Below are positions 46,763 to 57,563 of a DNA stretch of 64,000 nt, piece after piece. The stretch is from Gremmenia infestans. Its lineage: Eukaryota; Ascomycota; Leotiomycetes; Helotiales; Hamatocanthoscyphaceae. Below the pieces are notes generated by a model, which saw only the letters and a list, made by a program, of their open reading frames with translations, was not told the origin of the DNA and made no database searches. The translations under genes were made by a program, and so were the position numbers. Positions within the stretch are counted from its first letter, which is position 1; each line of letters begins with the position of its first letter. The stretch spans positions 62,001-126,000 of the forward strand of contig JAFEVB010000005.1 in the NCBI GenBank assembly GCA_032629725.1, read 5' to 3'.

Positions 46763-47885
46763 TCAATACCTCGGCACTCTACGAGAAAACAGTCTACCTC
46801 TACGCATCGCAAGGAACACTGTAAGAAACATGAGGTCAGCCATCGTCTGAGAACTCCTTTGGTCATTTGGTAATGACTAGAATCTCTTCTTTGAGCTCTG
46901 GGTTCACTCACAATATACAGCTCCGAATGCCATACCACCCAAGTGGTCGACGTGACCAATCCACGGCAGGAAGCCTGTCTGAATACATACACCGCTGAAA
47001 ACAACGCCCACAAGAGTCGACTGCCACATGGTCATGGGCATGAAGAAAAAGCTTACACCCATCCGTGGAGCAACCAATGTCAAAGCCCCAAGTAGCCCGA
47101 CAACACAACCTGATGCCCCAACTGCAGCAGCGTTACCTCCTGGCGGTAGTGTTCTTTTCCAGTGCCAGTCTTGTAGCAAGCCGCCTGCAATTCCAGACCC
47201 AAAATAGAGGGCTAGGAAGCTGGGAATACCAAATGCTCTGGCAATCGGCCTTCCAAATGACCATAACCCAAACATGTTGAATAGCAGGTGTCCCCATCCA
47301 TTATGCATAAATGTCGACGTAATCAGTGTGTACCAGCGTCCTTCCTCCATATTACGTCGTGAGAGGGTCCAAGAGTTGCGAAAATCTGACAGCCATTTGG
47401 ATTGTTTAGTCACCGGCTGCGTCTTCATGTATTCGTTCCATGTAGTAGCAGCTATACATAAGGCGACAATACCTCCAACTACACGAACTGGAGGGTCGTG
47501 AATTTGGGGACCGGAATGGGGGGGAGGTGGAGGAGGAGGGGGGGGAGGAGGAGCAGAAGGACGAGAAAGCCTTGGGCTTGGGCTTGACCTTGAACTACGT
47601 TTATAGCCTCGACTAAGTGCTGCTTGGATGTATCGACCAGACTCTAATGCTCCTAGATGAGGCCTAGCCAGCGCATTGCGTATAATGGAACAGCCTGCAA
47701 ATGTTGGCTGAGATTGGGTTCCTTTCCCACTCACGCGTAGGGTATTATGCTACAAGGCTACGCGTTAGTTGGACCGCTGACAACGCGCCATATGGAAGTA
47801 CTATACCTACTCGGACAATTGGTGAGAAGCGTGACAAAGGGAGTTTCGAGCCCCTCTGGAGAAAGTTCATGACTGGCGTGGACAT
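46763..47885 (-). CDS. PCP1: Mitochondrial rhomboid protease PCP1/RBD1 (PARL type)
   Basis: Three exons on the - strand (47885-47811, 47749-46912, 46818-46763) give 322 aa. Intramembrane serine protease of the inner mitochondrial membrane; yeast Pcp1 cleaves Mgm1 and cytochrome c peroxidase. N-terminal 25 residues (MSTPVMNFLQRGSKLPLSRF) are basic and serine-rich, as in a mitochondrial presequence. Membrane segments include VVGGIVALCIAAT, FMHNGWGHLLFNMFGLW (TM2 His/Asn), FLALYFGSGIAGGLL, the catalytic serine motif AAVGASGCVVGLLGAL and the catalytic histidine GHVDHLGGMAFGA. A 12-proline run precedes TM1. The usual start would be missed without the 61-nt first intron; the last intron adds LFLAMRRGRLFSR. 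Closest host gene to the left edge of the transposon block. Confidence 0.94.
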
Positions 47886-48214
47886 GCTGTACTGCAGTTT
47901 GATGTCCCAAGAGTTATAGAATTAGCAGCCATGGATTGAGTCGTGTGAGCTGTTACGAAGTGGAAAGGCTGAGGAAAGGAGAGGAGAGTGGGGCTGGGCT
48001 TGCAGAGCGGTGGAGACGGGCAAATGCAGGGGTACTTCCCTTCTATATTGTATTGGAATTTGGGCCGAGGTGGTCCCGAAAAACACTACCCACTTGGCGC
48101 CTTGGCATGGCCTGTGAGCTAGTTAAAAGTTATTACGGGGTTTTTAGTTGCAACTATCCCTTTTTGCAAACGCATTTTAGCTAGCGATAGACGTCTCTGC
48201 ATTGGTTAAGCCGC
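47886..48214. other. Boundary region left of the RIP block
   Basis: Normal-composition promoter DNA passing into AT-rich sequence at about 48180-48230. The exact left end of the Helitron was not identified. Confidence 0.5.
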
Positions 48215-50006
48215 AAGCATACTATATAGACTATAGCAGGTATTTTGCAGAATCTCTCTTTAGTTAGAATCGGATTAGGGCTCTTTTTTAGACCTATTCT
48301 ACTTATTGCATATACCCCCTTTATCTATTTTAATACGCGTTAGCTAATACGCCTAGGATTATAGCTATAATAGTTGCGCTATAGCTTATAATAGTTACTA
48401 GCAGGCACCTTTAGGAGAGCTTAATCTAAATATATAGTCTATAGAATATCTATAGCTTTAAAAATATGCCTATATAATCCGTACTACCGCCTATAATATC
48501 GAGTCTATATAAGGGGAAAAGGGAGAGTATATAGAGAAGCGTAATAGAGCTATTATAGAGGCTCTACTAGTTATTAACGCGTCTATTAATAGCCTGCTAG
48601 GGTTCCTTTTATAGTTCTAAGGTATTATAGTCTATAACCTAGGTAGAATAAAGAGTAAGTATAAGTTCTATTACGCCTGCTATTTTATATAAGAGCTTTT
48701 TTCTAGCTCTACCCTTTTTAAGGTTTACTATAAGAAAAAAGATATAGATCTTAAGCTTTTATAGACGCCTCTGCTTTTTCTATAGACGCTTCTAGAAAGT
48801 TAGAATATAATAGGCTATGCTTTTTAGTAGAATATTTATAGGTATAATAACACCTTAGCTTTTACCTCTATAAGCTATAATAAGGACACCTATATAGATC
48901 TAGCTATAGGTATCTAATACTTTAAGATTTATAGCAAGCTGTTTTACTACTAGGGCCCTCTATAAGCCAGCTTATAAAAGCCGCTATGCTTCGCTTAACT
49001 CCTTTTCTATAATCCAGACTATATAGCTAATCTTTATTATACTTATAATATACAGTTAGACTATCTAATCTTTTAGTAGCTTGCAGCTATGCTAATAGAT
49101 ATTAATCTGTTTATTACTATCTATAAGACTACTAGCAAGCGCCTAGCAAACTAGCTGCAGAACTTTCGCTTTCTACTAAACCTGTAGGTGCGTTTAGTAA
49201 TAGAATTAAGAGCAGATTATTATTATAAGAATCTTTCTATAAGTAAAGAGATTATAGTCTTCTTACTAGATAAGACTGCGGAGGCTATATGCTATAATAT
49301 TATTCTTGCGGTTTATAACCCTCTTAGTAATAGTTTATAACTAAGCTGCATTAATATAATATATATAGCTTATATACCGCTTTACTATATACTTCTCTTT
49401 TTATATAGCAATCTAGGCTATTACTATAACCTCTAGTTATAAGGAGTATATTAAATAGATAGGCGGCTCTATTAGCGGGATTTCTACCGCTACTACTTAT
49501 ATATCTATAATAGCAAGTATCTAACCCTCTTTTATAGCAAGCATCTTTTTTAGTAGTATATTATTAATGCTTTTATAGCTTATAAGCATACTACCCTTAA
49601 TTAGCTGCGCTATAACTAGAAAAAGATCCGCGCAGATATATATTATAAGCTTGCAGATATATTAATCTATTAGGATATTAATATAGCAGAGCTTAATTAA
49701 CGCTTTATCTTTCTATTAAGCTTTATAGGTAGCGATTATAATATGCAGCAGCTTTTCTAGAACTCTATAGCAATTATATAGTACTTTAGTAAGCCGGACC
49801 TCTTTATTATATTTACAGCTAACCTATACTAGCCTAAGATCCTTTATAACCTTTTCCCTAGCTAGTAACCTTTAGATTATCTAGATCTTATTACCTATAT
49901 ATTCCGTCTTAAGGCAAAGCAGATAATTATAGACCTAAAGGCAGGCCTTTTTAAACTATATATAGGTTATATCTATATAATTAAGTATTAGAAATAGATA
50001 CTTCTA

Positions 50007-50015
50007 TATATGCAC
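50007..50015 (+). other. Remnant of the HUH nuclease motif
   Basis: Codons TAT ATG CAC (Y-M-H) sit where the Helitron Rep two-histidine motif is expected; the first His codon fits a CpA-to-TpA change. Confidence 0.7.
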
Positions 50016-51094
50016 TTGCTTCTTTTTCTTTAGGCATCTATAAAGTTTTATACGCTAGAATAGGTTAATAAGATTATCTGCGCTTAGTTGCTAGATCTAG
50101 CATAGGACTTTATAAGCAAGCTAATAAAGATTATACTCTTAAATATAACTTATAGTCCTTATAAGGTAGATAATTTGCAGTTTTTATATATAGTTAGTAA
50201 AACGCCTAGCGCGCCTCTATAGTATTAGAAAAGGTTTCTAAAGCTATTTGCGCCTATTATAGTTATATATAAGGATTAATATCTAGAATACTGCCGCCTA
50301 GATAACGGTTAAACGTTTATAGTTCTAAAACTAGGCTTTCTAGGAGATATAGTTACCTGCAATAATTAGTAGGTAGTACTATATAATCTATATCTGCTTT
50401 AGAAGTATTAGGCATATATTAATATTAAGGTTTATACTATAGTATAGTCTATAAAGTATATTTATAAGTATATATATAAAGGTACAAACCATACTACTAT
50501 TACGGTTACTACTACGGATAATAAGATTGCTTATTATCTATAGAGAAGATATATAGGTCCGTCTAAGGCTTACTAGCGTATAATAGAGTTTAAGACCTAT
50601 TAAGAATAGCCTCTAGTCTAGCACCTTTAAATCCATCTTAAAGGATAGCATACGGTTTATTTTATAGATAACCTAATAGTAGAGGAGCTAGCTATAAAGA
50701 TAGACCGGAGCTAGTTAACCCTTATAGCTTTCTTTAAGTATAATAATATATATGCAGATAGCTGTTAGTATTTATACTTTAAGTTTCTAGTGCACTTTAT
50801 ATAAGATAAGAACTATATATAGCATCCGCGGAAAAAAAGGTTTTTAATTAGTTGTATATATTACTATAGCTCTATTATAGGTAAGAAGTACTATCTCCGC
50901 CTTCTTCTTACCTCTATACTAGGCCCCTAATTATTTATAGACCTATATATAGTAGACGGCATCTATTACCTAACCTATTAGGCTGCCTGCATCGCCTGCA
51001 AGCTAGTAGAAGATAACTAGGAGTAGTATCGCTATTTTAATAAAGTAGTACTTTTTATAACCGCTAGTAGTTTATAGACGCTTTTCTTAATAGG

Positions 51095-51099
51095 CCTCT
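51095..51099. repeat. 5-bp target-site duplication, left copy (CCTCT)
   Basis: Directly abuts the left LTR; pairs with CCTTT at 57559-57563, four of five bases identical and the difference C/T. Ty3/gypsy integrases make 5 bp duplications. Confidence 0.75.
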
Positions 51100-51532
51100 T
51101 ATAACGATCGCCTAGCCTACGTAGTGCTAGGGTAAGTCTTGTGACTTAAGTAGGTCCTTAGATCTAAGTTATTATTAGGTTAATATTGATATCTATTAAT
51201 AGATTACTAGTTGCTATACTTAGAAGTATAGCTTATTATAAAGTATAAAGTAATAAGCGTATATTAGGAAATACTATTTAAGTTAAGTATAAAGCTCCTA
51301 TCTAATAGGTAATAACCTAGTCTTATATAGAACCGTTATGCCTTTAGATTCTAATAGATTCTAATAGGCCGCGAGGATCCCTACGGTCCTCCTTAGTTCA
51401 TTATATAACTAATATACTAGAAGAACGTTTCTTGCTTATATAAGAAAAATCTGTTTCCTACTAAGGGTTCTCCTATATCTAGAGTTAGACACTAAGCCTA
51501 AGGTCCTTTAGTTATATATTATGTTTATAACA
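51100..51532 (-). repeat. Left LTR (3' LTR of the minus-strand element), 433 bp
   Basis: Aligns end to end with 57127-57558. On + strand starts TATAACGATCGCC and ends TTTATAACA; the opposite LTR keeps TGTAACG at the same start. Differences are mostly C/T and G/A. Inverted TGT..ACA-type termini are deducible by comparing the two. Confidence 0.93.
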
Positions 51533-51545
51533 CTATTCCCCTTTT
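51533..51545 (-). other. Polypurine tract
   Basis: On the - strand AAAAGGGGAATAG immediately precedes the 3' LTR; this is the expected primer site for plus-strand DNA synthesis. Confidence 0.85.
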
Positions 51546-51599
51546 AGTTAGCGTAGCCTCTATGCTTAAGTATAATATAGGAAAACATCTTTCTTATAG

Positions 51600-52060
51600 T
51601 ATAGCCTTCTTTCTTTCTTATTATACTACCTATTCGCAGCGTTAAAGATAAAGAGCGCTTTATTCTTTATAGACTAAATTGTCTCTTTTAGCTATCCTAT
51701 TAATATAAAGTGCACTTATTATAAATCCTAAGGCTTAGAGTATATTATGTTTAAATCCTCTAGTTTAGGCAAATATAGTGCTTGCGTAAAGTTAAAAATA
51801 AAGTGTAATATTTATAGGCCGTTGCTTGTAGACTAGTCTATGCTAGAGCGCAAAGAACTTTATTTAAAGCAGAAGAGGCAGAAGATGCTCTTAAAACTAT
51901 TACGCTTTAACCGTAATAGTCTAAGTTTAAACGCTATGCCTAAGATATATTATACTAGGGCCTTAAAACCCTTAATAAGCTTAATGCCCTAAAGGAGAAA
52001 AAGAAGGTTAAGAAGAAGAAAGTAGGCAGCGTAAGCAGGGAACTCTGCCTGCTTCTATTC
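51600..52060 (+). pseudogene. Antisense accessory ORF remnant inside the chromovirus
   Basis: On the strand opposite to gag-pol, between the chromodomain end and the 3' LTR. Conceptual reading shows KCTYYKS..GLEYIMFKSSS..KYSACVKLKIKCN (51708-51809), where the Tyr codons fit former Cys codons after TpG-to-TpA change, giving a CxxC-like double Cys cluster. It is followed by SMLERKELYLKQKRQKMLLKLLR, a basic coiled-coil-like stretch, and after a frameshift near 51910-51920 by GLKTLNKLNALKEKKK (51959-52010). The Cys-cluster plus coiled-coil order resembles uncharacterised fungal proteins that I recall near transposons; this is not verified. It may encode a nucleic-acid binding or antisense product. 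Start and end are uncertain. Confidence 0.6.
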
Positions 52061-52129
52061 CTAACTTTCTTGCTAGTAGTCTTTTACTTAGTCCTAACCC
52101 TTTTAGCAACTCTGCTTTTATTATGTTAC

Positions 52130-55100
52130 TAGCTGCATATAATCCTTTAGACCTATTCTAGTTAGGTTAGGGTGCTAACTCTAATAGTCTATAAATATCT
52201 TAAGGTCCCTAAGTATTATCCCTAGCTCCTAGGTGTTTTCTAAGTGTAGGTAGTTTATTTATTTAACTAAGTACTTAATACTTTCTCTAACTTGTTTATA
52301 GTCTAGTATTACTTCAACCTTATATTTAGCGTTAGGGTTAACTAGTTGGATTTCTATAATAAGCGTAGGTAGCGCCCCTAGTAGTGCTAGTTTAAGGAAA
52401 GATATATAGAATACTAGATATATGTTTATTATTCTAGGTAGTACTAATTTATAGTTAACTAGTTCTATGACTTGCTTGATTTTAAACAGCCCTTAGCTTT
52501 TTATAATCTAGTTTTATGCTTGATTGTTTTATCTTAATATTTTTTCGTATTAGGTAGACCTTATCTCCCTTTTTAAGTATAGGTTCTATACTACGTTTTC
52601 TATTATAGTATAACGCTGCTCTCTTTATAAAGAATGCTAGGTTGCTAGCTAGTTCTTTCTAAAGTGCTTTAAGGTTTTCTATCTATATAGTTGCGGATTG
52701 GTTGTCTACTCCTAAGGTTATTATAGAGCGGTAGGCCTTAGGGTTATAACTATAATTCGCGTATACTAGTAAGATCTTTATATTTTCCGCAGCTAATATA
52801 TTATATGCGAAACTAGGTAAGTAGTAGAAGTTCTACCTAGTTATTCTGCTTATAGTTTATATAATACTAGATATACGTTTCTATTATCTGATTTATCTGT
52901 TTAGTTTATCTATTAGTTTATAAGTAAAAACTTATTAATAGTTTCCTTTTAATACCTAGCAGAGCTATAAATGCTATCTAGAATTTTAAAGTAAAAAGCT
53001 GATCTTTATCTAATATAATTTCTTCTAGCGCGCTATAGTTTACTACTACTACTTAGAGAAATGCCTAAGCTAAGTCTTTAGCTATGCTTAATTCCTTATA
53101 GGGTATTATATAGGTGTATTTTATTAACCTATCTATAATAACTAGGATAGAATCGTATTCTACTTCTATTATTAGATCTTTAGATAGTAGTAGTTTAACT
53201 ATAAAGTTCTATATAATAGATATCTAAAGGAGTCTTTAGTATATTAGGTAATTATATTATGCTATATAGGGTATATTATAATACTTTATTCCGTATATAA
53301 GTATTATACTTGCTAATAACCTTCTTAACTATTATTTATATACTTAGGAAATAGTATCTCCGCGAGAGCCTTTCCTAGGTTCTAGTATTTCCCTAATATC
53401 CGTAAGCTGGTAGCTTATATTATTCCTTAATAAATTCTTTTTAGATGCTTTTAGGGATATATATCTTATTTTTATATAGTAGGAGCCCCTCTATATTCTT
53501 CTAGAAGTATTATAAGATGCTTTCCGCTACTATGTCCCCTTTATATACTAATCTAATTTTATCTATAAATAGGTCGCTATTAACGCAGGTTGTAGCTGCG
53601 ATTTATTATTTATTTAGGATAAGGTTATTACTATTTTCCTAGAAGATCGCAACGCTTTTTATTTCCTCTTTTACTTTATATCTTAGTTTCCAACTTAGTA
53701 TATTAGCGTATATGCATTCTTTATCCTCTTTACATATTTAATTTATAAGTTATAGGTAGCAAGTGTCTCTACCTACCTTATCTATCGCTTATTTAAGTCT
53801 TTAGTTATAGTAAAGCTAATAAGATTCTTGTAATTAGTAAGAATTATTATTAGGAAAGTTAGCCTCTTAAAGGTAAACCCTCTATTTCTATAATACTTTA
53901 ACTATTACTAGGAGTTCTTTATTATATATATTATAGTTAAGTTCTACGGACGTTATTTTTCTAGAGTAGTACGCTACTAGATGCTAGCTGCTATCTTTAT
54001 ATTTCTATATAAGCACTCCCTCTATTACCTTATTTAACGCGTCTATCTCCGCTATTAACTTAAGTTTTAGCTAGAAGTTCTAGTAGATAGGTTCCTCTAT
54101 AAAGGCCTACTTTAGCTCTTAGAATGCTTTTTCTGCTTTATCTATCTATTTAAACTCTTTCTCCTTTTTTATTAGGTCTATAAGTAGTAGAGCTTTCTTT
54201 AAATATAACTTAATAAACTTCTAGTAGAAGTTCGCAAATCCTAGGAAAGATTACACCTATTTAACTATAGTTAGCATCTCCTAGGTAATAATTGCTTAGA
54301 CTTTTTTAAGGTCTAGGCCGATTTTCCCTTAGCGTAATTATATAGCTTAGAAAGGTAATTTCTTTTATATAGAAGTTGCACTTAGATAGCTTTAGCGGAA
54401 TCCCTTTGCTGCAAGTGCTTCTAAGACCTATATTATATATCCTATATGCTATTCCTTGTTATCTAAATATACTAGTATATTATTAAGGTAATATATATAA
54501 AACTGTCTAAGAAAGCCCTTAACGCGTTATAGTTAACTTCTTAATAGATTACTAGGCGTTAGTTAGCCTAAACGGTATAACCTAGTACTTATAGTAACTA
54601 AATCTAGTTTAAAATGCCGTTTTCTATTCCTTTGCTCTTTATAATGCGGATTAGGTAATATGTATCCCTTATATCTAGTTGTATAAAGATTACCGCTTTT
54701 CTTAGATAGTCTTATATTATCTGCTTATAGTAGTAGATATTAATTTTTTATAGTTATCTTATTTAACTTTTAGTAGTTAACGCAAAATCGATCTAGTTTA
54801 TCTTTCTTTTTTGCAAATAGTATTAGCGCTTCTAATAGGGAGTGCAACTCCCTTTTATCTATCTCTTAGATAACGCCTTATTAATATACTCTTTTCTATA
54901 GTCTTATCTTTTCTTTACTATACTAGTAAAGTAGTTCCTAAGAAGGTTTATATCCTTTCTTAAGCAGTATTTTATAGTCCTATAGTTAATATTTAGGTAA
55001 GGCCTTTTTACTTTATAGGTTATTAAATATCTATTTAAACTTCTTATACTATACTAGTATCTTTTTTCGACCTTTGCGTTATCTAGTAGAGGGCCTTAGG

Positions 55101-55500
55101 TTGTGTGCCTTAGCGTGTTATAGGAGGTAGCGCTAACCTCTCTATAGCTATATAGTTATTTTAATATATAGCTATATTAGGTAAACTTTACCTTATAAGT
55201 TTCCTAGTTAATTTCTGGATTATATTATCTAATCTAAAAAACTACTAAAAATAGCCTAATTATCTCTAATATAGATTATATCTAGGCTGATTTCCTTCTA
55301 GTAACCTCTAATAGTTACTTATATAGGTATGGTTTTATGCTTAACTATCTCTCTATTTATTTTAATTGCTGTCCTATTAATAATAGTAAGTAGGTAGGGT
55401 TTCTTTTTCTCTTATACTAGTATATTAAGCCTTTTTACAGCTTCTAGCGAGATGAAGTTCCTTTGCGCACTAGAGTTAAGCATAACCCGTAGCTCTTTTC
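52130..55500 (-). pseudogene. Chromovirus pol: protease, RT, RNase H, integrase, chromodomain
   Basis: Reading the - strand through stops. Protease remnant MLNSSAQRNFISL near 55440-55480. Reverse transcriptase about 54830-54150: KLRFC-like start, LDLVT, a YLDD box decayed to YLNN near 54485, and FLGFANFYRKFIK. RNase H about 54080-53870: EIDALNKVIEGVL and VAYYSRKI..YNIYNKELLVIV. Integrase about 53640-52450: IRFYPSYY, ITLRP and the C-terminal LVLPRIINIY..VFYISFLK stretch. Chromodomain about 52350-52200: YKVEVILDYKQVRESIKYLVK followed by NTWE-like residues. Stop codons replace Trp, Gln and Arg positions, as RIP predicts. Boundaries are approximate to 50-100 nt. Confidence 0.88.
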
Positions 55501-57100
55501 CTCTAGTGCTAGTATTTAGTATTATATGGTTTTAGCTCTCTATAGCTGCTACTTGCTTTCCTAGTTGTTTCCTTTTAAGGACCTCGTATTTTATAAATTG
55601 GTTTTCCTATAGTTAGTAACTGCTTTTCCTATCTTATTAGTTAGTATAAAGTGTTTAGCGCGAATATGCTTTATGCTTTATTACTAATATATTGCTAGGC
55701 GAAAATTATTAGGTTTATAGGAAATAAAGAAAAGTTGTTTTCCTCTAAATGCGTTTGCCTAACCCTTTACTAGTAATTTCCTAGACGTCTCCTAGCTCTA
55801 TAATTAAGCTTAGCCTTAGCATCTTCTCTTTAGGGATACCTTTCACGATCCTAGGCGTTAAGGTGCTCTAAAGATAACTTATTATATATCTTAGTATATA
55901 ACTATATAGTAGATGCCTTTTTCTGGTTTCTCTATTCCCTAGCTAGAAGTCCTCTTTAAAGGCTGGTTTATCCCTCTTTTAGGTTTCTACTAGTTTCCTG
56001 CAGAAAGCTTATTACTAGCTATAATCTATTCTTTATCTATATTAGGTAGCTGGTCTATAGGATTCTAAGATAGGCTTGCTTTCTTTTCTGCGTTTGTTTC
56101 CTAGCTTTTATACTTAGGTGGTTGCATGCTATACTTCTATCTCTTAGGGTCTGGTTGTAATACTGCACCTAAGGTTTATATAGCTGCGCTTATATTTTAT
56201 TTTTTTTAGGGTCCTTTCTTTTCTTCTATCTATAAGAGGATGCTAGGTATCTAGGCAATCTATACTTAAAATAAAGTCCCTTTTAATATTACTTATTCTA
56301 TTTCTCTTTAGAGAGTAGGTTTAGCTTCTAGTAAGCGGCGTTAATTTCTATTAGGTCCCCTCTAATCCTTTCTTTCTATTAATCCTATCTTTTCCTAATT
56401 ATTTACTAAAGTTGTAGGTCCTCTTTTATTTAAGGGACCTCTTAAAGAATTAGTTATTAATCTTAACCGCTTCCTTAATTATTTCGGCGAGACTATTTAG
56501 TTAGTCTATTCTAGTTAGCTTATTCTTAATAAAGTCCTTTAGTTCTGCGTAGTACTAGCTAGTTAGGGCGCGGTTGCTCTATTCTGCTATGTCTAAATAC
56601 TACTAGAACCTAGCCGTGTACTTAAAGGCTAACTTATTCTACTTTAGTTATTATAGCTCCTATTTAGCTATACTTTACTATTTAAGGTCGCTAAAGACTT
56701 ATTAGATATTTTTCTTAAATGCCTTATAGCTTATAAATATAGCCTAAGTTAAGGTCCTTGCTCTGGTCGTAACTCGCCCCTAACTAGTCTTATTTGCTAT
56801 AAAGTCGTTAATATAGGTCTTAACCTAGTTAAAAGCCACGCCCTAAAAGTAACTAATTATATAGATAACCTTTACTACCTTAGTTCCAAACAAGTATTAG
56901 TTAAACAAAATATATATATCTATTAAAGTTAGGAAGTTATCTAACTTGCCTTTATCTTTATAGAATATATTAGGTATCTTAATAATCGCAGTTTATTCCT
57001 ATACCGCAAAAGTCTATGCTAGCGCTAGCGTAGAAGCTAGAGTTAGTATTAGAGTTAGGGTATTTTTCCCTTTAGTAGATCTAGTAGATAATATTATTTT
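55500..57100 (-). pseudogene. Chromovirus gag
   Basis: The retrotransposon gag domain is seen at about 56720-56400 on the - strand: KQNKLAFKYTARF, YLDIAE, YYAELKDFIKNKLTRI and EIIKEAVKINN, the usual spacing of fungal gypsy gag. A zinc knuckle is expected near 55700 but was too decayed to call. Many TAG/TAA interruptions. Confidence 0.75.
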
Positions 57101-57126
57101 ATTAATAAAAAGACTAGTGCTTAAAG

Positions 57127-57558
57127 TGTAACGATCGCCTAGCTTATATAGTGCTAAGGTAAGTCTTATGACTTAAGTAGGTCCCTAGACCTAGGTTATC
57201 GTTGGGTTAATATTAGTATCTATTAATAGATTACTAGTTGCTATACTTAGGAGTATAGCTTATTATAAAGTATAAAGTAATAAGCGTATATTAGGAAATA
57301 CTATTTAAGTTAAGTATAAAGCTTCTATCTAATAGGTAACAACCTAGTCTTATATAGAACCGTTATGCCTTTAGATCCCGATGGATCCTAATAGGCCGCA
57401 AGGATCTCTACGGTCCTCTTTAGTCCGTTATATAACTAATATACTAGAAGAACGTTTCTTGCTTATATAAGGAAAATCTGTTCCTACCAAAGGTTCTCCT
57501 ACGTCTAAAGTTAGATACTAAGCCTAAGGTCTCTTGGTTATATATTATATTCGTAATA
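57127..57558 (-). repeat. Right LTR (5' LTR of the minus-strand element), 432 bp
   Basis: Partner of 51100-51532. It retains TGTAACG at its + strand start, and appears slightly less mutated than the left copy (for example CCCGATGGATCC is preserved near 57387). Confidence 0.93.
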
Positions 57559-57563
57559 CCTTT
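57559..57563. repeat. 5-bp target-site duplication, right copy (CCTTT)
   Basis: See the left copy at 51095-51099. Confidence 0.75.

Larger units (their letters stand above)
48640..51099 (+). pseudogene. Helitron Rep (HUH) N-terminal half, RIP-inactivated
   Basis: Reading through stops gives, in order: a degenerate CxxC segment near 48690-48760, the FKIYSKLFYYQGPL-like block near 48930, the IPLYYILLFLYSNLGYYY-like block near 49380, then FSKPDLFIIFTANLYWPKIL-like sequence at about 49780-49850, which is the Helitron_like_N signature. The HUH nuclease motif persists as Y-M-H at 50007-50015 (first His lost, second kept). Further blocks ending KYIYKGTNHTT and YYLRLLLTSILGP near 50460-50930 match the Rep-to-helicase linker. 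Dozens of TAG/TAA replace expected Trp/Gln codons. Function lost. Confidence 0.85.
51100..57558 (-). mobile_element. Full-length Ty3/gypsy chromovirus LTR retrotransposon (RIP-degraded)
   Basis: 6,459 bp bounded by LTRs at 51100-51532 and 57127-57558. Coding order on the - strand is gag, protease, reverse transcriptase, RNase H, integrase, chromodomain, which is the chromovirus layout. A polypurine tract abuts the 3' (left) LTR. A 5 bp direct duplication flanks the element, so the ends are intact despite the mutation load. No primer-binding site complementary to a common tRNA was recognised next to the 5' LTR. Inserted in the Helitron coding sequence, so it is the younger of the two. Confidence 0.93.

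Noticed and set aside
46908..47108. Alternative reading frame over rhomboid gene
   Set aside because: Shadow of the PCP1 catalytic exon in another frame.
51100..57558. Possibility that the retroelement is a Ty1/copia element
   Set aside because: Domain order RT, RNase H, integrase and a C-terminal chromodomain are Ty3/gypsy features; copia has integrase before RT.
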